From positions 1-18,087 of the forward strand of contig CAMGSV010000027.1 of NCBI GenBank assembly GCA_946061495.1: 18,087 nucleotides of DNA. Reading direction: 5' to 3'. Under the pieces are notes generated by a model, which was given only the letters and a program-made list of their open reading frames with translations, ran no database searches and was not told the origin of the DNA. The stretch is from an uncultured Spirochaetales bacterium (GTDB lineage: Bacteria; Spirochaetota; Spirochaetia; Treponematales; Treponemataceae). Numbering within the stretch: the stretch's first letter is position 1; each line of letters begins with the position of its first letter. Made by a program: the position numbers and the translations under genes. Below are positions 12,164 through 18,087 of the stretch, in pieces.

Positions 12164-13966
12164 ATGAGTGAAATCAAGATTCCTACACGCAGTGAGATTC
12201 CAGAGCAAGACACCTGGGACTTGAGCCAGCTGTTCAAGTCAGATGACGAGTGGGAACAGGAGCTTGCCAAAATCGAGCCCCTTTCCTTAGAAATCGAGTC
12301 CTTCAAGGGAAAAATCGGGGACTCCGCCGAAAGCCTCTTGGCCGCCATCACCAAGCTGAGCCAGATGGAGCAGGTTTCCGAGCTGGTGGGACACTACGCC
12401 TTCCTCCTTTCAGCAGGTGATGCGGGGGACAGCGCCCACCAAGAGAAGAAGAGCCGCTACCTCATGGCGGCCTCCGCTGCCGATGCCCGCCTGAGCTTCC
12501 TGATTCCCGAAATCCAAGCCATCCCAGAGGACAAGATTGTCGCTTGGATTCAGGAGGCCCGCTTTGACGACTACCGCATCTGGCTGCAAAAGCTGTTGCG
12601 GATGAAGCCCTACATCCTCAGTGAGAAGGAGGAGCGGATTCTGGCCCTCCAGAACGAATCCAGTCGCACCGCCGACAAGGCATTCTCCATGCTCACCGAT
12701 GTGGACTTGGATTTCGGCACCGTCACCACAGCCGAGGGGGAAATTCCCCTGAGCCACTCCAGCTATTCCAAGCTGCTGGAAAACCCGGACCGCCAGGTGC
12801 GCAAGACCGCCTACCACCAGTTCTACAAGGGCTTCGACAGCCACAAGAACACCATCGCCGCCTTGTACGAGGGCAGCGTGAACCAAGACATCTTCGAGGC
12901 ACGGAGCCGGGGCTACAGCTCAGCCCGGTCCATGGCCCTCTTCCCGGACAAGGTGCCGGAGGCCGTCTACGACAACCTCATCGCCGCCGTCCGTGAGAGC
13001 CTGCCCACCCTCCACCGCTACTACGACCTGCGCCGCCGTGTGCTGGGACTGGACAAGCTGCGGCACTACGATGTCTACGTCCCCTTGGTGGGCAGTATCA
13101 AAACCTCCATCAGCTATGAGGAGGCCGTGGAAATTCTCCGTGAGGCCCTGGCTCCCCTGGGTACGGAATACACCGACACCCTCTGCGGCGGCCTTTTGGG
13201 CGGCTGGGTAGACCGCTACGAGAACAAGGGCAAGGACTCTGGCGCCTTCTCCTCCGGCGGCTATGTGGGCTATCCCTATATTCTGCTGAACTATAAGAAG
13301 GACGTGCTGCGGGACCTGTACACCATGGCCCACGAGGGCGGCCACTCCATGCACTCCTATTACTCCTCCCGGTCGAATCCCTTCATGCAGTACAGCTACA
13401 CCATCTTCGAGGCGGAGGTGGCCTCCACCTTCAACGAGCAGCTGGTGTTCCAGCACCTGCTGGACAAGGCAGACTCCCCCGACATGAAGGCCTACCTCCT
13501 GGCCAGCCGTGCCTCCGACATTCTGGCCACCCTGTACCGCCAGACCATGTTCGCCGAATTCGAGATGAAAACCCACCAGCTGGTGGAGTCCGGCACGCCC
13601 CTCTCGGTGGAGACCCTGCGGTCCACCTACCGCCAGCTGCTGGTGGACTATTTCGGACCGGAAATGGAGTTCGAGGAGGTCAGCGACCTGGAGGGACTGC
13701 GCATCCCCCACTTCTACCGGGCTTTCTACGTGTACAAGTACGCCACCGGCATCTCCGCATCCCTGGCCCTGGCACGACGGGTGACGGAGGGTGGCGCCAA
13801 GGAGCGGGAGGACTATTTCTCCTTCCTGAAGTCCGGTGGTTCCCGCTATCCCATCGAGGCCCTGCGGGTGGCCGGCGTGGACATGGAGTCTCCTGAGCCA
13901 GTGCGAGCCGCCCTGAAAACCTTCCAGGAGCTGGTGAACCAGCTGGAAACCCTGCTGCTCCCCTGA
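12164..13966 (+). CDS. pepF: oligoendopeptidase F (M3 family zinc peptidase)
   Basis: This encodes 600 residues from the ATG at 12164 (MSEIKIPTRSEIPEQDTWDLSQLF). This start gives the usual PepF opening with the DTWDLS motif at about residues 16-21, and follows a promoter by 8 nt. The zinc site is HEGGH (H390, E391, H394), in the block TMAHEGGHSMHSYYS, and the third ligand comes from FEAEVAST (about residues 415-421). The N-terminal half is the all-helical domain, and the C-terminus includes YRAFYVYKYATGISASLALA. Length is normal. PepF cleaves short cytoplasmic peptides, of roughly 7-17 residues in the lactococcal enzyme. No signal peptide is present. The gene appears monocistronic, followed by a palindrome at 13987-14008. 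Confidence 0.95.
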   Translation: MSEIKIPTRSEIPEQDTWDLSQLFKSDDEWEQELAKIEPLSLEIESFKGKIGDSAESLLAAITKLSQMEQVSELVGHYAFLLSAGDAGDSAHQEKKSRYLMAASAADARLSFLIPEIQAIPEDKIVAWIQEARFDDYRIWLQKLLRMKPYILSEKEERILALQNESSRTADKAFSMLTDVDLDFGTVTTAEGEIPLSHSSYSKLLENPDRQVRKTAYHQFYKGFDSHKNTIAALYEGSVNQDIFEARSRGYSSARSMALFPDKVPEAVYDNLIAAVRESLPTLHRYYDLRRRVLGLDKLRHYDVYVPLVGSIKTSISYEEAVEILREALAPLGTEYTDTLCGGLLGGWVDRYENKGKDSGAFSSGGYVGYPYILLNYKKDVLRDLYTMAHEGGHSMHSYYSSRSNPFMQYSYTIFEAEVASTFNEQLVFQHLLDKADSPDMKAYLLASRASDILATLYRQTMFAEFEMKTHQLVESGTPLSVETLRSTYRQLLVDYFGPEMEFEEVSDLEGLRIPHFYRAFYVYKYATGISASLALARRVTEGGAKEREDYFSFLKSGGSRYPIEALRVAGVDMESPEPVRAALKTFQELVNQLETLLLP

Positions 13967-13986
13967 CAGATTGTTTGCAGTGTTGA

Positions 13987-14008
13987 TTTTTGGCACTCGT
14001 GCCGAAAA
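13987..14008 (+). promoter_or_regulatory. palindrome upstream of the deaminase gene, operator or weak terminator
   Basis: An inverted repeat TTTTTGGCA-CTCG-TGCCGAAAA has one G-T wobble pair. It sits 21 nt after the pepF stop and within a possible promoter of the next gene (TTGGCA 13990-13995, TACACT 14011-14016). There is no T-tract after the stem, so an operator is at least as likely as a terminator. Confidence 0.4.
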
Positions 14009-14041
14009 TTTACACTGTAAAGTTGTAATTAGGAGACTTTC

Positions 14042-14953
14042 ATGATGTCAGTGTCAGATTTTATTTCGCTTCCTAAAATTGATGCCCACAACCACTTGAA
14101 TTTAGGAATGCGCTACGCATCCTACGCTCCATGGGCAGGTTTTTACATTCCCAATTTCCCCCGAAAGTTGAACGGTCTCGGCGAAATGCACGAGATTATC
14201 GGCGAGTATACCCGTCCCCGATGCAAAACCATGAAAGACGTGACGGATTTGCTCATATTGTCAGTCACTGATGCTATCGCCGACGGCGTCACTGTCTTGG
14301 AAGGCAGCATCGACATCGGATTCGTCATCCACTGCGGTGGAGTGGACAATTTCCTCAAGATGGTGCAGGAGGTAAAGAATAAATTCGCCGACAAGATTGA
14401 TCTCCGTCCCGAGCTGGGCATGGGAAAGACCTTCGGAATCGACAAGATTCGTGAGTGGGCTCCCGTCTGCCTGGAGAGCGGCCTGTTCAACAGCATCGAC
14501 CTCTACGGTCCAGAGGTGGAGGAAGGCATCGAGGACTTCGACTCCATCTACAAGCTGGCAGGAAGGCTGGGCATCAAGCGGAAGGCCCATGTAGGTGAGT
14601 TCTCCGACGCACAGTCCGTGCGGGCCTTTGTAGAATTCTTCGATTTGGAGGAGGTGCAGCACGGCATTGGTGCGGCGCAGGATGACTCCGTGCTCCAGTT
14701 CATCAAGGACCGGAACCTGCGGCTGAACATCACCCCCGAAAGCAATGTGATGCTGGGGGCAGTCAAAAGTCTGGATGTGCATCCCATCAAGAAAATTGTG
14801 GAGGCAGGCATCCGTGTCTCCATCTGCACCGACGACCTGCTATTCTTCAACAGGACGGTCTCCGAGCAATGCCTCGACCTGATGAAAGCCAATGTACTGA
14901 CGGCAGATCAAATCAAGGAAATTTTCGCCTCCAACGTGGCTGAATACCAGTAA
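14042..14953 (+). CDS. adenosine deaminase family protein
   Basis: This 303-residue protein starts at an ATG with AGGAG 6 nt upstream. The metal and catalytic residues of adenosine deaminases appear in order: H16 and H18 in DAHNHL, the YGPE block, H183 and E186 in KAHVGE, H207 in VQHGIGA, the NITPESN block, and D264-D265 in ICTDD. These enzymes hydrolyse adenosine (or related aminopurines) to inosine with release of ammonia, feeding purine salvage in the cytoplasm. The protein is about 30-40 residues shorter than typical Add, and its N-terminal third, with PWAGFYIPNFPRKLNG, differs from the classic enzymes, so the substrate could be another adenine-type compound. A strong terminator follows 17 nt after the stop. 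Confidence 0.85.
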   Translation: MMSVSDFISLPKIDAHNHLNLGMRYASYAPWAGFYIPNFPRKLNGLGEMHEIIGEYTRPRCKTMKDVTDLLILSVTDAIADGVTVLEGSIDIGFVIHCGGVDNFLKMVQEVKNKFADKIDLRPELGMGKTFGIDKIREWAPVCLESGLFNSIDLYGPEVEEGIEDFDSIYKLAGRLGIKRKAHVGEFSDAQSVRAFVEFFDLEEVQHGIGAAQDDSVLQFIKDRNLRLNITPESNVMLGAVKSLDVHPIKKIVEAGIRVSICTDDLLFFNRTVSEQCLDLMKANVLTADQIKEIFASNVAEYQ

Positions 14954-14970
14954 ACTACCCTCCTACAAGA

Positions 14971-15024
14971 AAGGCTATCCAGATGAAGTCCTCCAGCGGG
15001 ATTTCATCCAGGATAGCCTTTTTT
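14971..15024. terminator. bidirectional intrinsic terminator between the deaminase gene and mnmG
   Basis: A 10-bp perfect stem AAGGCTATCC (14971-14980)/GGATAGCCTT (15011-15020) has an inner stem GATGAA/TTCATC and a following T-run on the plus strand. The minus strand reads TTTCTTGT after the same stem, suitable for ending mnmG. Confidence 0.85.
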
Positions 15025-15036
15025 CTTCCCCGTGCC

Positions 15037-16953
15037 TTATTTCTCCTTCAAGTACACCATCAGCAGCATGATGTCCGAGTTTCGGATGCCGGAAATTCTG
15101 CTGGCCTGCCCGAGGGTGGTGGGACGCACCCGCTCCAGCTTTTGCCGTGACTCGGCGGAAAGGGAGGGAATGGATCCGTAGTCAAAGTCGGCGGGAATGC
15201 GGGTGTGCTCCATGCGGTGCAGCTTCTCCACCCGGCGGTCCTGCTTTTCAATGTAGTGGCGGTACTTCATGTCGATGAGGGCCGCCTCCCAAATCTCCTG
15301 GGGATAGCCGGGGTTCTGGGACTGGGGCTTTGTTGCCAGCAAACCAAGGATTTCCTGCATCTGGGCCAGCTTTTCCTGCACCCGCTGGAACCGCCACTCA
15401 GGGTTCAACCCCACCCCATACCCCTTCTGACAAAGCCTGATGTCAGCGGTGTCATGGCGGAGCTTCAGCCGGTATTCGGCACGGGCAGTGAACATCCGGT
15501 AGGGCTCCCTCGTCCCCAAGGTCACCAAATCGTCAATCAGCACCCCGATATATGCCTCGCTGCGGGAAAGCACCAGGGGCTGGTAGCAGGGGATTTCCTT
15601 ACACTCGGCCACCCCATCCCCCTGCTCCTTCGAAGGCCCCCACCGCTCCCGGCAACTCCTGGCATACAGGGCAGCGTTGATTCCCGCCACCAGCCCCTGC
15701 CCTGCCGCCTCCTCGTAGCCAGAGGTTCCGTTGATTTGCCCCGCCGCAAAGAGTCCCGCCACCAGCTTTGTCTCCAAGGAGGGAAACAGTTGGGTGGGAT
15801 CTATGAAGTCATACTCCACCGCATAGCCGGGACGACTCATGACAGCCTGGGCAAACCCCGGCAGGGTCCGCAAAAAGGCATCCTGCACCGATTCCGGCAG
15901 GGAGGAGGAAAAGCCGTTGATGTACATCTCGTCGGTGGCCAGGCCCTCCGGCTCCACAAAGAGCTGGTGGCGCTCCCGCTCCGCAAACCGCATCACCTTG
16001 TCTTCAATGGAAGGGCAGTACCGAGGCCCCACCCCGCTGATCTTTCCGCTGTACAGAGGCGAACTTCCTATATTGTCCCGAATCAGCTGATGGGTGCGCT
16101 CATTCGTATACACCAGATGGCAGCTCACCATGGGACGTTCTATCTTGTTGTTGTCGAAGGAAAAGGGAAGCACTACACTGTCTCCCGGCTGCTCCTCCAG
16201 CTGGGAGAAGTCGATGGAATTCCGCAGCACACGGGGTGGCGTACCAGTCTTGAGACGGCCGGTGGTAAAGCCAAGACGATTCAATGCCTCCGTCAGTCCG
16301 CCAGTCCCCGGCTCACCCAGCCGTCCGCAGGGGGCATCGTAGGCACCGATAAACACCTTTCCCCCCAAAAATGTGCCTGTGGTCAGCACCGCCGACCGAA
16401 CGGGAATCCGCCGCCCCCGCTCCGTCACCAAGGCGGTGAGCTTCAGCCGATATTGGCCGCCACCAGGTGGGATTTGCCCCAGCCGCTGTCCGGGCAACGG
16501 CTCCAGCTGCTCCTGACCACTGGACTGAGACGTGGGCGGCAGCAGCTGGCCGCTCACCATGGCCTCCAAATCCACCACGGTGTCTTGCAGCAGGGTGAGT
16601 CCAGGCTGGGACTCCACCATCTGGCGGGCCAGCTGGGAATACAACAGCTTGTCCGCCTGGGCACGGGGAGCCTGGACAGCAGGCCCCCGGCTCTTGTTCA
16701 GCAGCCGGAACTGAATCATGGAGGCATCGATGAGATGACCCATTACGCCACCGAGGGCATCCACCTCCCGGGCAATATTTCCCTTGGCAATGCCACCGAT
16801 GGAGGGATTGCAGGACATCCGCCCGATGGAGTCGATGGTCTGTGTAATGAGAACGGTCTTGAGCCCCATCTTTGCCGCCGCCAGGGCAGCCTCTATTCCT
16901 GCGTGACCACCACCCACAACGGCCACGTCATACGCCTCGTAAAATCCAGCCAT
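15037..16953 (-). CDS. mnmG: tRNA uridine-5-carboxymethylaminomethyl(34) synthesis enzyme MnmG (GidA)
   Basis: This encodes 638 residues from the ATG at 16953 (MAGFYEAYDVAVVGGGHAGIEAALA); the longer open frame to 17121 precedes the promoter. With MnmE, it adds the carboxymethylaminomethyl group to U34 of certain tRNAs, using FAD. The FAD motif is GGGHAG (residues 14-19). Other family blocks are MSCNPSIGGIAKG, TTGTFLGGKVFIG, GRLKTGTPPR, GPRYCPSIEDKV, INGTSGYEEAAGQGL and, near the end, FTARAEYRLKLRHDTAD. An extra Gln/Gly/Pro-rich stretch of about 30 residues (near 174-205) interrupts the region before TTGTFLGG. mnmE is not in the window. The gene has no Shine-Dalgarno sequence and a TATACT box 6 nt before the start. 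Confidence 0.96.
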   Translation of the reverse strand: MAGFYEAYDVAVVGGGHAGIEAALAAAKMGLKTVLITQTIDSIGRMSCNPSIGGIAKGNIAREVDALGGVMGHLIDASMIQFRLLNKSRGPAVQAPRAQADKLLYSQLARQMVESQPGLTLLQDTVVDLEAMVSGQLLPPTSQSSGQEQLEPLPGQRLGQIPPGGGQYRLKLTALVTERGRRIPVRSAVLTTGTFLGGKVFIGAYDAPCGRLGEPGTGGLTEALNRLGFTTGRLKTGTPPRVLRNSIDFSQLEEQPGDSVVLPFSFDNNKIERPMVSCHLVYTNERTHQLIRDNIGSSPLYSGKISGVGPRYCPSIEDKVMRFAERERHQLFVEPEGLATDEMYINGFSSSLPESVQDAFLRTLPGFAQAVMSRPGYAVEYDFIDPTQLFPSLETKLVAGLFAAGQINGTSGYEEAAGQGLVAGINAALYARSCRERWGPSKEQGDGVAECKEIPCYQPLVLSRSEAYIGVLIDDLVTLGTREPYRMFTARAEYRLKLRHDTADIRLCQKGYGVGLNPEWRFQRVQEKLAQMQEILGLLATKPQSQNPGYPQEIWEAALIDMKYRHYIEKQDRRVEKLHRMEHTRIPADFDYGSIPSLSAESRQKLERVRPTTLGQASRISGIRNSDIMLLMVYLKEK

Positions 16954-16959
16954 GGCATG

Positions 16960-16988
16960 AGTATAGCGAAAAACTGGGGGGAATGCAA
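16960..16988 (-). promoter_or_regulatory. mnmG promoter, probably leaderless
   Basis: On the minus strand, TTGCAT, exactly 17 nt, then TATACT (16960-16965). Only 6 nt separate the -10 box from the ATG, so the transcript should start at or within a base or two of the start codon. Confidence 0.65.
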
Positions 16989-17061
16989 AGGAGCGCACTC
17001 TACTTCCATAGATTGAGAAATCTGTATATACTGCAAAAATAGTTTTTTCTGGAGGTCGAAC

Positions 17062-18072
17062 ATGAAGAGAATCTTTAGCATTGCGCTGATAACGATGGCT
17101 CTTGCCACAGTGGCAGCCCAAGACACCGCCCCTGGCCGCAAGGTTTGGAACAATGGCACCATTGACTACATCCCCCTGGGAACAGAATTCCGTCTGGAGG
17201 CAGAAAACTGGAATCCAGACACTGGTTCCATCTACTACACCTACAATTCGGGTGAGTCAACAGAGTATACCGTTCCCGTGGTGCTGGATGAAGAGGGACA
17301 GTTCACCCTTGCCTGGGCCACCCATGACGTGTGGGGAACTGTTAGCAACACCAAGACCTACACCGGCATTGTGGACGGCACCGCCCCCGCCATCAAATTC
17401 CTCATTGAGGGCCCAGTCTACACCGATGAGGCCGGTGTCGTATATGTAACTAACCAGACAGGAATCCAGCTTTTTGGTGAGGATGAGCTTTCTGGAACCG
17501 AGCACATCTACCTTGACACCACAGAGTCCGGCACCATGGAGGATGTGATGGGAGAGGGCTTCATCTATCTCACCGATCGTGAGGATGGTGCCATCTATGC
17601 CGAGGGCTATGCCGTGGACTACGTGGGAAATGTTTCCGAAACCTTGGGCGCATACATCTACCTGGACACCACCGCCCCCAGCGTCCACATCGATATCGAC
17701 ATCCCCCCCGTGGAAACAGGCGGTGTGCAGTACATCAGTCCCTTCACCAAGATTTCACTGTCAGCCCAAGACGCTTTGTCCGGCGTTGACGCCATCTACC
17801 TTTCCTGGAATGGTGCTGAATTCGCCCGCTACGATGACAAGACGCCCCTCATTGCCCCAGAGAAGGGCTCCCACACCCTCCAAGCCTATGCCACCGACAA
17901 GCTGGGCAACAGGAGCGAGCTTTCCGAGTTGGTGTTCTCCACAGACCTGCGACTGAATCCCGCTGAGCTGTATCTGTCTGTAGGAAGCCAGACTGGCTCC
18001 AACAGCACCACCAAGGCTGAGACAGAGGAAACCGCCACACCGCAGGAACCAGCTCCCATTGGTGAGAAATAA
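17062..18072 (+). CDS. exported OmpL47-type beta-sandwich repeat protein
   Basis: This 336-residue protein starts at an ATG with GGAGG 6 nt upstream. A signal peptide (MKRIFSIALITMALATVAA) is probably cleaved after residue 19. After a WNNGTIDYIPLGTEF opening, there are about three Ig-like repeats that share YTVPVVLDEEGQFTLAWATHD or QAYATDKLGNRSE endings and start with DGTAPAIKF or LDTTAPSVHIDI. This TAPxV...YxAxDxxGN pattern is typical of OmpL47-like domains of spirochaete outer-membrane or periplasmic proteins. The C-terminal 45 residues are Thr/Glu-rich and probably disordered. No lipobox or autotransporter barrel is seen. It diverges from mnmG with about 108 bp between the start codons; a small palindrome AGATT-GAGA-AATCT (about 17010-17023) lies there. 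Binding partners are unknown. Confidence 0.8.
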   Translation: MKRIFSIALITMALATVAAQDTAPGRKVWNNGTIDYIPLGTEFRLEAENWNPDTGSIYYTYNSGESTEYTVPVVLDEEGQFTLAWATHDVWGTVSNTKTYTGIVDGTAPAIKFLIEGPVYTDEAGVVYVTNQTGIQLFGEDELSGTEHIYLDTTESGTMEDVMGEGFIYLTDREDGAIYAEGYAVDYVGNVSETLGAYIYLDTTAPSVHIDIDIPPVETGGVQYISPFTKISLSAQDALSGVDAIYLSWNGAEFARYDDKTPLIAPEKGSHTLQAYATDKLGNRSELSELVFSTDLRLNPAELYLSVGSQTGSNSTTKAETEETATPQEPAPIGEK

Positions 18073-18087
18073 CCAGAACAAGAAGCA

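Noticed and set aside
12923..13996. Long minus-strand open frame opposite pepF
   Set aside because: It is the antisense shadow of a strongly biased coding gene, with His/Gly/Val-rich low-complexity content, no ribosome site and no recognisable domain.
15205..17016. 603-residue plus-strand open frame opposite mnmG
   Set aside because: It lies wholly opposite a clearly real mnmG, has no start signals and no family motifs; high GC content explains the long open frame.

Overview
The window looks like a chromosomal segment of a moderately GC-rich spirochaete, Treponema- or Sphaerochaeta-like. This rests on an LPP20-type lipoprotein, an OmpL47-type surface protein, the Gx-transporter pair, and short palindromic repeats of a kind I associate with treponemes. 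The species cannot be fixed from the sequence. Housekeeping genes (mnmG, recQ, pepF, thiN, an adenosine deaminase-like gene) are mixed with two accessory patches.

Layout. Positions 1-2788 (+) form a translationally coupled operon: a VanW-family protein cut by the window edge, a GT-C-like membrane protein and a hexapeptide-repeat acyltransferase, probably acting on a surface glycan. It faces a minus-strand lipoprotein gene (2805-4013) and an HdeD/DUF308 membrane protein gene (4110-4661). Positions 4774-6298 (+) form a decayed accessory patch: a frameshifted DUF4160 gene, a DUF2442 gene with an abnormal tail, the C-terminal stump of aat, and an orphan IS150-type OrfA-like DNA-binding protein. 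Thiamine pyrophosphokinase (6351-7034) follows, then a 37-codon gene for a tiny secreted peptide (7204-7317) ending in a strong terminator.

Positions 7414-9736 (-) hold a Gx-type transporter gene, an EcfT-like partner, an inserted antitoxin/PIN-toxin pair and a small conserved protein. The toxin-antitoxin pair lies between two 103-bp direct repeats exactly 700 bp apart. Each repeat supplies the stop codon of one gene and the ribosome binding site of the next. Positions 9737-10080 are non-coding and hold three consecutive hairpins and a duplicated 13-mer. recQ (10081-11988, +) carries five 18-bp tandem repeats and an in-frame palindromic insertion, and its tail overlaps a small convergent membrane-protein gene. 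pepF and the deaminase gene (+) meet mnmG (-) at a shared bidirectional terminator (14971-15024). A divergent OmpL47-like gene closes the window.

Two patterns cut across the genes. First, several genes (Gx transporter, pepF, mnmG, probably the small membrane protein and recQ) have a -10 hexamer 6-9 nt before the start codon and no Shine-Dalgarno sequence, which suggests leaderless transcripts. Other genes here have clear GGAGG sites. Second, the genome appears to tolerate short repeats and palindromes both between and inside genes.
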